Assembly: GCF_030813695.1 (NCBI RefSeq)
Contig: NZ_JAUSVA010000002.1
Coordinates: 6,510,001-6,574,000 of the forward strand
Length of the DNA stretch: 64,000 nucleotides
DNA from: Kitasatospora herbaricolor
GTDB taxonomy: Bacteria > Actinomycetota > Actinomycetes > Streptomycetales > Streptomycetaceae
Reading direction: 5' to 3'
In this document: positions 7,383 through 15,192 of the stretch, piece by piece
Layout of the letters: each line of letters begins with the position of its first letter
Position numbering within the stretch: the first letter of the stretch is position 1
The notes under the pieces: generated by a model
What the model saw: the letters and a program-made list of their open reading frames with translations, nothing else
What the model was told of the DNA's origin: nothing
Databases searched by the model: none
Program-made: the position numbers and the translations under genes

Positions 7383-8177
7383 ATGCTCGACGTGCACGCC
7401 TGGGACTCACTGACCGTCGCCGAACAGACCCTGTTGCGGGCCGCCATGTCCGGTGGCTCGCTTGCCGGGCAGATCCAGGTGTACGGCACCGCCCTGCGCT
7501 GGGCGGGCGCGGCGGAGGCCCCGCCTCCGCGCAGCTGGACCGAGGACGAACAGCGGGCGCTGGTGCCCGCGTTCGCGGCGCTGACCCTCGACCTGGCCGA
7601 GCGGGGACTGGTCACCGTTCGCAGGCTGCGCGGGAGCTTCCCGGCCGAGGACGATCCGGCGGTCGTCGGGGCGGAGCTGCGGGATCTCCTCGGCCGGCCG
7701 TCCACCTGGCTCTGGAACCCCCGGCCGCCGGACCGGTACCGTCTCGCCGCCACCGAGGCGGTGGGCGAGGACTGGCGCCGGGACCGCTACGCGGTTCCCG
7801 ACGCCGCCGCCCGTCCCGCCCCGCCCGCCTGGGAGGAACTGGACCAGGACCAACGGGACGTGATGATCTGCGCCATGGAGGCCAGCGGGATGCTGACCGG
7901 CCCGTTCGGGATCTGGGCGGACCTCCCGGACGACCTCGACGAGTCCGACCGCGCGGGCCTGGTGGACGCCCAACTCGCGCCGCTGCTGCCGTTGGTCCGC
8001 GACGGCTGGATCGAGGTGCGGTACAGACCCGCCCCGGACCGGAACGAGTTCACGGTGATCCCCTTCGAGGGCCTGCGACGTGCCTTCGCCGACCCGGCGC
8101 TCCGGCGCGACGACGCGGACGACTGGGGCATCGGCCTGACCTGCGTCTACACCCACGCCTACCTGGCGCTCAGGTAG
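7383..8177 (+). CDS. Hypothetical protein
   Basis: This 264-residue soluble protein begins at ATG 7383. It has two related-looking halves, each opening with an acidic and aromatic helix: LTVAEQTLLRAAMSGGSLAG and WEELDQDQRDVMICAMEASGM, both ending in a basic strand (ERGLVTVRRLRG and VRDGWIEVRYRP). That suggests an internal duplication. No catalytic or signal sequence is visible and I do not recognise the family. It ends at the terminator shared with the convergent phospholipase C gene. Confidence 0.6.
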   Translation: MLDVHAWDSLTVAEQTLLRAAMSGGSLAGQIQVYGTALRWAGAAEAPPPRSWTEDEQRALVPAFAALTLDLAERGLVTVRRLRGSFPAEDDPAVVGAELRDLLGRPSTWLWNPRPPDRYRLAATEAVGEDWRRDRYAVPDAAARPAPPAWEELDQDQRDVMICAMEASGMLTGPFGIWADLPDDLDESDRAGLVDAQLAPLLPLVRDGWIEVRYRPAPDRNEFTVIPFEGLRRAFADPALRRDDADDWGIGLTCVYTHAYLALR

Positions 8178-8208
8178 CGGCCACCGGCCCGCGAGCCTTG
8201 TCGTTCGG

Positions 8209-8246
8209 GCCCGGTGCCGCCCCCGAACGAGGGCGGCACCGGGCCG
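8209..8246. terminator. Bidirectional terminator hairpin
   Basis: A perfect 15-bp stem (GGCCCGGTGCCGCCC at 8209-8223 and its complement at 8232-8246) with an 8-base loop lies between the convergent ends at 8177 and 8256, so it probably ends both transcripts. Confidence 0.75.
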
Positions 8247-8255
8247 GAGCCGGGC

Positions 8256-10241
8256 TCAGTGCAGACGGCCCGCGTACCGCTGGGCGAACCGGGTGCCGGT
8301 GCCCGCCGTCACGGTCAGGTCGTAACGCCCCAGATCGAGAGGCCAGTTGACGGTGACGCTGCCACCGGGGGCGACCCAGGTGGTCTGGGCGGTGCCGGCG
8401 AAGTCGTTGGGCGTCAGGGTGAACGACGTCTCCGTCCGGCCGCCGTTGGCGAGCAGCACGGCCACCGTCGTGGCGCCGGGGGCCGGGGCGGCCGCGGTGA
8501 CGGACGGCACCGCGACGTCGTCCTGGCCCGCCCGGACCACGGTGCCGGCGAAGCGGCGGACGAAGCCGTCCGGGCCGTGCACGGTGAAGTCGTAGCGTCC
8601 GTCCGTGGTGGCGGCGTCCCAGGTGTAGGTCCGCTGGACACCCGGCGCGACCGTGAACGGCGTGCCCGCGAACGGGAACACGATGTTCGGGTACACGGTG
8701 AACGGGAACGCCACCGACCCCTGGTTCGCCAGCGTGCAGGTGACCACACCCGTCGCCCGGTCGACCGTCGCGTCCGCCCACGGCCGGTACGGCAGCCGGC
8801 GGGACGGGCGGGTGCCCGGCTCCTGGACCGGTATCGCCTGGGTGCCGTTGGCGGGGAGGGGGACGGCGGGGAGTTTGGTGCCGGCGTCGGCCTTGGCCAT
8901 CAGGGCCGTGGTGTCGGGGAGGGCGGGGATGGTGGTGTCGGGGGTGGTGAAGTCGAAGCAGCTGGTGAGGTCGCCGCAGACGGCGCGGCGCCAGGCGGAG
9001 ATGTTGGGCTCCTGGACGCCGGTGACTTTTTCGAGGAACTGGAGGACGGAGGTGTGGTCGAAGACCTGGGAGTTGACGTAGCCGCCGCGGGTCCAGGGGG
9101 AGGCGACCCAGAGCGGGACGCGGTTGCCGAGGCCGATGGCGCGTCCTTGGGTGAACTCCTCCGGCGTGCCGGCCTCGGGGGTGGGCGGGACCATGTGGTC
9201 GAAGTAACCGTCGTTCTCGTCGTACATGACGAGGAAGACGGTGTGCTGCCACACGGCGGGGTTGGACATCAGGGACTGGAGGGCGGTGTTGACCCAGTGC
9301 GCGCCGTAGGCGGGGCCGGCGTTGGGGTGTTCGGAGAAGAGGTAGGGGGCGACGAGCCAGGAGACGGTGGGCAGGGTGCCGTCCTTGCAGTGGGCGTCGA
9401 AGGCGGCGGGGTCGAACTTGGTCATCGCGTTGATGTAGCGGGGGTCGGTGGTGGGGTAGTTGTGGAACTGCTTGAAGTAGGAGAGGGCGTTGTCGTCGTA
9501 GTCGCCGGTGCGGTCGTCCTTGCTGGGGTTGTGGTAGACGCGCCAGGTGATGCCGGCCGCCTGGAGGCGTTCGGCGTAGGTGGTCCAGTCGGCGACGGGG
9601 TTGTCGGTGACGGGGGTGTTGTCGATCCAGGGGCCGGTGGTGCCGTCGCGGCCGGGGCCGGCGGTGCCGGTCCAGAGGTAGAGGCGGTTGGGGTCTGTGG
9701 GGCCGGCGAGTGAGCAGAAGTAGGCGTCGCAGAGGGTGAAGGCGTCGGCGAGGGCGTACTGGTAGGGGATGTCGGTGCGGGTGAAGTAGCCCATGGTGCG
9801 TTCGCCCTTGGCGGCGATCCACTTGTTCATGGCGCTGTTGTTGATGGCTTGGTGGCCGGTGGCCCAGTCGTGGGCGAGGCCGCCGGCGTTCTGGGCGTTG
9901 TACTTGGTGGTGTCCATCCGGTAGGGGAGCATCGCGGCGCCGTCGGCGCGGGCGGTGTCGGGCTGGCGGAAGACGTCCGTGCCGTCGGGGAACTGCAGGG
10001 CTTGCTTGTCGTTGAAGCCGCGGACGCCGTCGAGGGTGCCGAAGTAGTGGTCGAAGCTGCGGTTCTCCTGCATCAGGATGACCACGTGCTTCACGTCCGC
10101 GATGCTGCCCGTTGCGGTTGCGGTTGCGGTTGCGGCGTCGGCAGGAGCGGCGGTGGCGGGGGTGGTGGAGAGGCCGACGAGGGCGCCGGCGCCGGCCGCC
10201 GCGGTGGCGCCGACGAAGCTGCGGCGGGAAAGCTCAGGCAT
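8256..10241 (-). CDS. Tat-exported phospholipase C (phosphocholine-specific PLC family)
   Basis: The 661-residue product starts with a twin-arginine signal (RRSFVG at residues 6-11, Ala-rich core, ATAAPA cleavage region). The phosphoesterase domain follows, with the hallmark ENRSFDHYFG at about 59-68, the metal-site segments WLVAPYLFSEHPNAGPAYG and LVMYDENDGYFDH, and FDHTSVLQFLE. The last ~200 residues look like two PLC C-terminal (DUF756) beta domains. Such enzymes hydrolyse phospholipid head groups outside the cell. GAGAGG precedes ATG 10241. It is 14 bases downstream of the EEP-fold gene, sharing its promoter and the phosphonate-type operator at 11692, so a head group such as aminoethylphosphonate is a reasonable candidate (inference). 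Confidence 0.88.
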   Translation of the reverse strand: MPELSRRSFVGATAAAGAGALVGLSTTPATAAPADAATATATATGSIADVKHVVILMQENRSFDHYFGTLDGVRGFNDKQALQFPDGTDVFRQPDTARADGAAMLPYRMDTTKYNAQNAGGLAHDWATGHQAINNSAMNKWIAAKGERTMGYFTRTDIPYQYALADAFTLCDAYFCSLAGPTDPNRLYLWTGTAGPGRDGTTGPWIDNTPVTDNPVADWTTYAERLQAAGITWRVYHNPSKDDRTGDYDDNALSYFKQFHNYPTTDPRYINAMTKFDPAAFDAHCKDGTLPTVSWLVAPYLFSEHPNAGPAYGAHWVNTALQSLMSNPAVWQHTVFLVMYDENDGYFDHMVPPTPEAGTPEEFTQGRAIGLGNRVPLWVASPWTRGGYVNSQVFDHTSVLQFLEKVTGVQEPNISAWRRAVCGDLTSCFDFTTPDTTIPALPDTTALMAKADAGTKLPAVPLPANGTQAIPVQEPGTRPSRRLPYRPWADATVDRATGVVTCTLANQGSVAFPFTVYPNIVFPFAGTPFTVAPGVQRTYTWDAATTDGRYDFTVHGPDGFVRRFAGTVVRAGQDDVAVPSVTAAAPAPGATTVAVLLANGGRTETSFTLTPNDFAGTAQTTWVAPGGSVTVNWPLDLGRYDLTVTAGTGTRFAQRYAGRLH

Positions 10242-10255
10242 GGTGGACCGGCCTC

Positions 10256-11674
10256 TCAGAGGGTGAAGGTGGCGACGGCGGCGGCGGTGTCCGAGGGCCA
10301 CTCGTTGGCGGCCGTCGCGGGGTCGGCCTGCGGCCAACCGGTGGCCAGGGTGTGCGCCTCGACCAAGGTGACCGGGCCCGCGAACTGCACCTGGTCGATC
10401 CGGTCCTGCGGCTCCGGCTTGCTGCCCCGGACCTTGCGGGTCGGCGACCAGGTGTTCCCCGGGAGCGCGACCGGGTCGGGGTGCGCGCTGCGGAAGGCAT
10501 CGGTCAGCCCGGCGGCCTGAAGCGCCACCGTGACAGGCCAGTTGAGCGGTCGGCCGGTGGCCGCCGTCCAGTCCAGGTGGGACGGCGAGGCGAGGCCCGC
10601 CGCCAGCAGCACCGGGACGCCGGTCGCGATGTCCGCCTTGACCGCCGTCGCCAGCGCCTTGGCCTGCTGCAGCCGGACGGAGGCGTTCTCCGCCGCCTCC
10701 ACCTGGGCCGCGCTCTGGCCGTCCTGGACGGCGTACGGGCCGTAGCCGGTCTCGCTCAGGTGGGCGGCCCAGAACCGGGCGGTGCGGCCGCCGGGCAGTT
10801 GCAGGGTGACACCGGCGGCCGGCAGGGCGGTCGTCACCGCGGTGACGGCGGTGATCGGGTAGCGGCTGAGCACGCCGACGCTGCCGGGGCTCTGGTAGGC
10901 GTACCAGCCGAGGGCGTCGGCCAGGGCCTGGGCCGCGGTGCCGGCGGTCTCCTGGAGCGCGAGCACGTCCAGGCCCTGGGTGAGGATCACCCGCAGCTGC
11001 TTCTCCAGCGCGTCGGTGACGTGGGTGCCGGCGTCCCAGAGATTCCAGGCCGCGGTCTTGAGCTGCAGCGGTCCGGTGGCGGCGCGGACGGGCACCAGGA
11101 CGGTCACGGTGTCGGTGGCACCCGCGCTGTCCTTGACCCCGACGGTGACCAGGCCCGGGTGCGCCGGGGCGGTGGCCGGCGCGGTGCCGGTGACCGTCCC
11201 GTCCGCCGCGACGGAGAGCCAGCTGTCCCCGCCGATCCGGCGGAACGTCGCCGTGCCGGCCGGGTTGCCCGCCGGCCGGGACCACAGCTTGCCGAGCTTC
11301 ACGGTGACTGCCCCGCCCGGCGCCACGGCGGTCGCGGTCAGCGCGTCCACCGCCGAATGCGGCCGCGGCACGGAGGGCTTCGGACGGAAGGTGAACGGCG
11401 CGCTCTGCGCCAGGATGCCGTAGCCGTCCTTGGCCAGCAGGTAGGCGGTGTACGGGCCGCCGGTCAGTGCGGAGGTGTCCAGCTGGACGTCCCCCGAGGC
11501 GCCGGGGGTGTACTTCCAGAGCAGCGAGGAGCCGGTGCCGGGCTGCCGGGCCCCGTCGTAGATCCCGACCCAGTTCTTGGCGTCGGGCGCGCCGGTGGTC
11601 CAGTGGAAGGTGAGCTTGTCCCCTTCGGTGGGGCTGCCGGGGGAGCTGAGGGTGAGGGTGCTGCCTGTGGCCAC
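10256..11674 (-). CDS. Endonuclease/exonuclease/phosphatase-fold protein with degenerate active site
   Basis: The 472 residues hold an N-terminal Ig-like section (1-100, GDKLTFHWTTGAPDAKNWVG), a second beta region (105-200) and an EEP domain (about 204-472). Of the EEP catalytic set, Asn211 (AAWNLWD), Glu242 (LALQET), His305 (AAHLSE) and Asp424/Asp427 (DRIDQV) remain. The GDFN motif is replaced by AAGLAS at 358-363, and the final SDH is SDT at 461-463, so the nucleophile-activating His is missing. It is probably catalytically weak or inactive. GTG 11674 is chosen for GAAGGA 8 bases ahead. There is no signal peptide, unlike its operon partner PLC. Confidence 0.8.
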   Translation of the reverse strand: MATGSTLTLSSPGSPTEGDKLTFHWTTGAPDAKNWVGIYDGARQPGTGSSLLWKYTPGASGDVQLDTSALTGGPYTAYLLAKDGYGILAQSAPFTFRPKPSVPRPHSAVDALTATAVAPGGAVTVKLGKLWSRPAGNPAGTATFRRIGGDSWLSVAADGTVTGTAPATAPAHPGLVTVGVKDSAGATDTVTVLVPVRAATGPLQLKTAAWNLWDAGTHVTDALEKQLRVILTQGLDVLALQETAGTAAQALADALGWYAYQSPGSVGVLSRYPITAVTAVTTALPAAGVTLQLPGGRTARFWAAHLSETGYGPYAVQDGQSAAQVEAAENASVRLQQAKALATAVKADIATGVPVLLAAGLASPSHLDWTAATGRPLNWPVTVALQAAGLTDAFRSAHPDPVALPGNTWSPTRKVRGSKPEPQDRIDQVQFAGPVTLVEAHTLATGWPQADPATAANEWPSDTAAAVATFTL

Positions 11675-11691
11675 GAGGATCCTTCAGGTCA

Positions 11692-11707
11692 AGTTGGTTG
11701 CACAACT
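11692..11707. promoter_or_regulatory. GntR-type operator copy B (phospholipase C operon)
   Basis: AGTTGGTTGCACAACT is an AGTTG-N6-CAACT inverted repeat lying 18-33 bases upstream of the GTG at 11674. It has the same geometry as the sites before the phosphonate genes. It is the only obvious regulatory signal for the EEP-PLC operon. Beyond it (11708-11989) there is GC-rich sequence with a GGGCCT/GGGTC tandem run at about 11897-11950 and no gene that I can support. Confidence 0.6.
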
Positions 11708-11989
11708 GGAGGCCTATTGACCCGAAGGACGGCGTACTGCGCGTGAACGGCGAGTTGCCGGGCGCCGGGGCGCGCGGTAACTCCAGGGCTGCACAGGCGG
11801 GGTGGGTCCGCGTGGGTGACCTGAGGTTGAGGTCGGGCTTGGGGCCGCGCTCGGTGTCGTCGGGCGGGGCCGGCAAGGGGACACGGCCCGGGGACTGGGG
11901 CCTGGGCCTGGGCCGGGTCGGGGTCGGGGTCGGGGCCTGGGCCTGGGTCGTCGGCCGGCGGCTACGGTGTGCGGCCGCCGGCCGAGGGA

Positions 11990-13951
11990 TCACCGTCGGA
12001 CGTGCACCTTCGCTGCGGTCGGGTCGGTGGGTGTCGGGTCGGGCGACGTCAGGGCAGTTGACCCGGGGTCGGTGGACCCGGGGTCGGTGGTGGGCAGGTC
12101 CGCCGGTGCAGCGGGGTTGGTCAACTCGGCCAGAACCTCGGCCAGTCGGGCGGGATGACTCAGCTGGGGATGGTGGCCCGCCCCCGGAACGGTGACGACC
12201 GGGAGGGCGATCGCGGGATTGGCGGGAACGGCCACCGTCAGCGGGTCGTGCTCGCCGACCACCAGCCGTACGGGCACCGGGCAGGACCGCAGCAGTTCCG
12301 ACAACTCCGCACGCATCATCGGCCTCTGAAGGCTTCGCAGACGACGCGCGGTTCGTCCGGACACTCCCGGCCGGCGCAGGCCGAGCGCCGCGGCCGCCAC
12401 CGCGGCGTCGGCCTCCGCACTGCGTGGGCCCGGACCGAGCAGGGAGCCCGCCAGGAAGTCGACGGACGCCCTGCGCAGGACCGCCGCGGTGATCGGTACC
12501 GTCCGCACCGCCCGGGGCGGCCGGGGCTGCAGGAAGTACGGTGCCACCAGCACCAGTTCGGACACCCGCTCGGGGTGCGCCGCCGCGTAGGCCAGCGCGG
12601 GACCGGCGGCCGCCGAGTGCGCGACGATCACGGGCCGCGAACGGACCGGCGCCAGGAGCTCGGCGAGCCACTGCGAGGCGCTACCGGTGGCGGGCGACGA
12701 GCGGCCGAGCCCCGGCAGGTCGGCGAGCAGGGAGGGAGCCGGAAGGCGGTCCACGACGGCGTGCCAGCCGTCCGAGTCCAGCGGCAGACCGTGCAGCAGG
12801 ACGTAGCCGGGTGCTTCCCGCTCGCCCGCCACGTAGCTGCGGCTCCCGGCCAGCCCGACGAAGGAGCCCGCCGGCCCTCCGGGTGCGGCGCCGAACCGGT
12901 CCGCGACCAGGCGGGCGGCCCACCGCCGCAACAGGTCCTCGACGGGCGGATGGCTGATACCGGCGGACTCGGCCAACAGGTCGGCGGAAGAGGTGTCGTA
13001 GCGATCCTCGGAGATGAAGGAGAGCGTCTCGGGATCCGTGCGGGTGACCGCGCGGGGGAGCCGGCGCAGGACGGTCGTCGGGATGAGCCGACGGGGCGCG
13101 CGAACGCCCAGGTGCGCGGCCACGATCCCGACCAGCTCGGGCAGATCGGGGGTCGCCGGGTCGAGCACCGTGTGCACGCTGAGCGGGCCGCTGTCGTGCT
13201 CGGGCACGGCGGCCAGGAAGCGGGCCAGATGGTCGATCGCCACCACGGGGAGGAAGGTGCGCCGGCTGCCGGGAAGCGCCGGGAGTCGGCCGTGCCACAA
13301 CTGCTCGACCAGGTTGGCCAGGCCGATGTACTGACCGGCCTCACCGGTGACGGAGTGCCCGATCACACTGCTTGGGTTCACCACGGTCAGCGGCACGTCC
13401 AGTCCGCCCGCCTCGACGCGGACGGCCGCGTCGCCTTCCAGCTTCGAGGCCTCGTAGGCGCCGAGTCGGGCGTACCGTTCGTCGGCCTCGTGGGGTGGGA
13501 GCGGGAAGACGGCAGGGCCCGTCCCGACGCGATAACCCGAGATGTGCACCAGACGGCGGAGCCGTGGCCGGGTGGACGCCCAGCGCAGCGCGTGCAGCGC
13601 GCCGTCCACGTTGGCGGCGTGGGCCTCGGCCCTGGACAGGCCGAAACGGTAGAGGGCCGCGGTGTTGAAGACGTCTCGGACGGTCGCCAGTTGCGCGTCG
13701 TCGGTCGGGCTGAGCCCCAGCCCTGGACGGGTGATGTCGGCCTCGACCGTGAGCAGTCCGCGATCGTCCGCGCCGTGTTCACGGAGCCAGTTGCGGAGTT
13801 CGCCGTCGCGCCGCGTGCCGCCTCGGACGGCGGCCGCGACTGTGAGGCCGGAGGAGAGGAGTTCGAGGACCAGCCAGCGGCCGATGAAGCCGGTGGCGCC
13901 GAGGACGAGGGTGGTGGGGGTTGTGGGCGTGGGGCTGTTGGTGGGGGGCAT
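11990..13951 (-). CDS. SDR (NAD-dependent epimerase-like)/alpha-beta hydrolase fusion
   Basis: The 653-residue protein has an N-terminal Rossmann domain: GATGFIG at residues 18-24, HISGYRVGTG, and the catalytic-type YEASK. It continues with an extended-SDR body to about residue 355. The second half is an alpha/beta hydrolase: YVLLHGLPLDSDGW, nucleophile elbow AHSAAAG, and the His-containing PGAGHHPQLSHP. A Pro/Thr/Asp-rich tail ends it. ATG 13951 with GAGAGG upstream is preferred; an earlier in-frame ATG (14065) would put the operator at 13971 inside the coding part. Two operator copies (13971, 14103) lie between this gene and tetR, so TetR control is likely. Substrate unknown. Confidence 0.82.
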   Translation of the reverse strand: MPPTNSPTPTTPTTLVLGATGFIGRWLVLELLSSGLTVAAAVRGGTRRDGELRNWLREHGADDRGLLTVEADITRPGLGLSPTDDAQLATVRDVFNTAALYRFGLSRAEAHAANVDGALHALRWASTRPRLRRLVHISGYRVGTGPAVFPLPPHEADERYARLGAYEASKLEGDAAVRVEAGGLDVPLTVVNPSSVIGHSVTGEAGQYIGLANLVEQLWHGRLPALPGSRRTFLPVVAIDHLARFLAAVPEHDSGPLSVHTVLDPATPDLPELVGIVAAHLGVRAPRRLIPTTVLRRLPRAVTRTDPETLSFISEDRYDTSSADLLAESAGISHPPVEDLLRRWAARLVADRFGAAPGGPAGSFVGLAGSRSYVAGEREAPGYVLLHGLPLDSDGWHAVVDRLPAPSLLADLPGLGRSSPATGSASQWLAELLAPVRSRPVIVAHSAAAGPALAYAAAHPERVSELVLVAPYFLQPRPPRAVRTVPITAAVLRRASVDFLAGSLLGPGPRSAEADAAVAAAALGLRRPGVSGRTARRLRSLQRPMMRAELSELLRSCPVPVRLVVGEHDPLTVAVPANPAIALPVVTVPGAGHHPQLSHPARLAEVLAELTNPAAPADLPTTDPGSTDPGSTALTSPDPTPTDPTAAKVHVRR

Positions 13952-13970
13952 GTGCGCGAACACCTCTCGG

Positions 13971-13990
13971 TAGACCGATCTACATAATTT
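13971..13990. promoter_or_regulatory. LmrA/YxaF-like operator copy 1
   Basis: TAGACCGATCTACATAATTT lies 20 bases upstream of the SDR-hydrolase start. Its inverted repeat TAGA-C-CGAT-C-TA plus an AT-rich tail is shared by five sites here. It is the copy best placed to control the fusion gene. Confidence 0.7.
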
Positions 13991-14102
13991 TTGGACGGTC
14001 GGAAGGATGGGTGGTGCATGGAAGGGGGAGGTGGGTACTTGCTCCGGCTGTTGACGGGATGACACTCGATCGCGGGTGCGGCGGTGGTCTCCGCGCCCTG
14101 GG

Positions 14103-14120
14103 TAGACCGGTCTACATATT
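14103..14120. promoter_or_regulatory. LmrA/YxaF-like operator copy 2
   Basis: TAGACCGGTCTACATATT contains a perfect 12-bp palindrome TAGACCGGTCTA at 14103-14114 and lies between tetR and the fusion gene. On the minus strand it reads very close to the AWTATAtagaNYGgTCTA box I recall for Bacillus LmrA/YxaF. Confidence 0.75.
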
Positions 14121-14167
14121 CTCGAGGTGGCCGCGAAGCCGGCCCGCCCGAGTCACCCCGTCCGGCC

Positions 14168-14743
14168 TCAGGAGGTTGTGAGCAGCAACTGTGTGGCGCG
14201 CGCCGCCTGATCCAGCGGAGTGCGGCTGTGTCGTACCCGCGCGAGCAGCAATGCGCCCTCGAACTGGGCGAGCACCGCGCCGGCGGCGACGTCGGCCGCC
14301 TCGGGTGTCCGGCCCTCGGCGACCAGTTGCGCGGCCAGTGCCTGCTGCCAGTTGTCGTAGGCCTCGGCGCAGGCCTTCCGGAGCTCCTCGTTCCCGCCCG
14401 CAACCTCCAGGGCGACGGTGGCGATCGGGCAGCCCTTGGTGTAGCCGGACCCTTCCATGCGGTCGCCGAAGGCGTCCAGCAGTCGCCGGACGATGACGCC
14501 CGCGCTCAGCTTGTCGCGAGTGAAGGAGTCGATCAGTCCGCTGATCTCAAGTCCGGCTTCGGTCAGGGCTGCCCCGACCAGCTGGTCCTTTCCGGCGGGA
14601 AAGTGGAAGTAGAGCGAGCCTCGTGGCGCCCCGCTCTCGGCCAGCACCTGGTTGAGGCCGGTGCCGAAGTATCCCTGCGCCTCGATGAGCGCCCGCGTCG
14701 CGGCGATCAGCCGAGCGCGTGTCTCCTCGCCTTTTGCTCCCAT
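14168..14743 (-). CDS. TetR-family regulator, LmrA/YxaF-like
   Basis: This 191-residue protein has an N-terminal helix-turn-helix (residues about 8-55, ending GAPRGSLYFHFPAGKDQLV). The ligand domain shows the LmrA/YxaF-like pattern GYTKGCPIATVALEVA. Family members in Bacillus repress drug pump and dioxygenase genes and, as I recall, are released by flavonoids. ATG 14743 lies 11 bases from operator copy 3, and no clear ribosome binding site is seen. Three operator copies upstream and two downstream suggest strong autoregulation and control of the SDR-hydrolase. Confidence 0.85.
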   Translation of the reverse strand: MGAKGEETRARLIAATRALIEAQGYFGTGLNQVLAESGAPRGSLYFHFPAGKDQLVGAALTEAGLEISGLIDSFTRDKLSAGVIVRRLLDAFGDRMEGSGYTKGCPIATVALEVAGGNEELRKACAEAYDNWQQALAAQLVAEGRTPEAADVAAGAVLAQFEGALLLARVRHSRTPLDQAARATQLLLTTS

Positions 14744-14753
14744 GGCGAAAGAA

Positions 14754-14772
14754 TAGACCGGCCTACATATTC
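14754..14772. promoter_or_regulatory. LmrA/YxaF-like operator copy 3 (tetR promoter)
   Basis: TAGACCGGCCTACATATTC lies 11 bases upstream of the tetR start and would cover its core promoter (TATTCT on the minus strand), as expected for autorepression. Confidence 0.75.
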
Positions 14773-14846
14773 TGTCCATGGGCGGGACTGGTCCTCGCGG
14801 GAGCCGTGGCGTCAACGACTCCCTGTCATATGGGTGTCCCACTCGA

Positions 14847-14865
14847 TAGACCGGCCTACATATTC
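14847..14865. promoter_or_regulatory. LmrA/YxaF-like operator copy 4
   Basis: TAGACCGGCCTACATATTC, identical to copy 3 over 19 bases, lies 93 bases further upstream of tetR. It serves no other visible gene start. Confidence 0.7.
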
Positions 14866-14915
14866 CGCTAGGGGTCGCCGCGCCGAGCCGGCCGCTCTAC
14901 GAGTGAACCCCGCGA

Positions 14916-14930
14916 TAGACCGGCCTACAT
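14916..14930. promoter_or_regulatory. LmrA/YxaF-like operator copy 5
   Basis: TAGACCGGCCTACAT keeps the repeat core but has GTT instead of ATT after it. It lies 69 bases beyond copy 4. The rest of the 14744-15192 gap holds no gene that I can support, only these sites and the hairpin at 15003. Confidence 0.65.
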
Positions 14931-15002
14931 GTTCAACCCAAGGACCGCACCCGCCGTCGCAGCAGGAGACGGCACCACCCCCATGACGGTGCACGAGTCG
15001 AC

Positions 15003-15034
15003 CGCGGGGCTCGGGGCGCGCCCCGAGCCCCGCG
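15003..15034. terminator. Perfect 32-nt palindrome, probable terminator
   Basis: The stretch is fully self-complementary (CGCGGGGCTCGGGGCG and its complement). It lies about 160 bases past the end of the SMR gene on the minus strand, and probably ends the HAD-SMR transcript before tetR. Confidence 0.6.
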
Positions 15035-15192
15035 ACCGTCAGAACATGTCCCCGACGGCTGGCCCGGACCCCGGCCGCATGCCGCCCGGACCCCCTCCGG
15101 CTGACGCCCGGCCACCAACTCGGCCACCGCGCATCCACAAACCGGAAGCAGCCCGGAAGCAGCCCGCGCAGCCCGGTCAACCCGCAGCCGGC

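Noticed and set aside
12115..12124. GTTGGTCAAC resembling the phosphonate operator
   Set aside because: The arms are separated by 2 bases instead of 6 and it lies inside the coding end of the SDR-hydrolase gene.
8256..12671. A single 1471-codon minus-strand frame covering the PLC gene and the region above it
   Set aside because: Only the part from ATG 10241 has PLC and Tat signal sequence; the upstream part is out of frame with the EEP and SDR genes and has no family resemblance.
13952..14065. Upstream ATG start for the SDR-hydrolase giving 38 extra residues
   Set aside because: It would place operator copy 1 in coding sequence and has no conserved residues; ATG 13951 has a better ribosome binding site.
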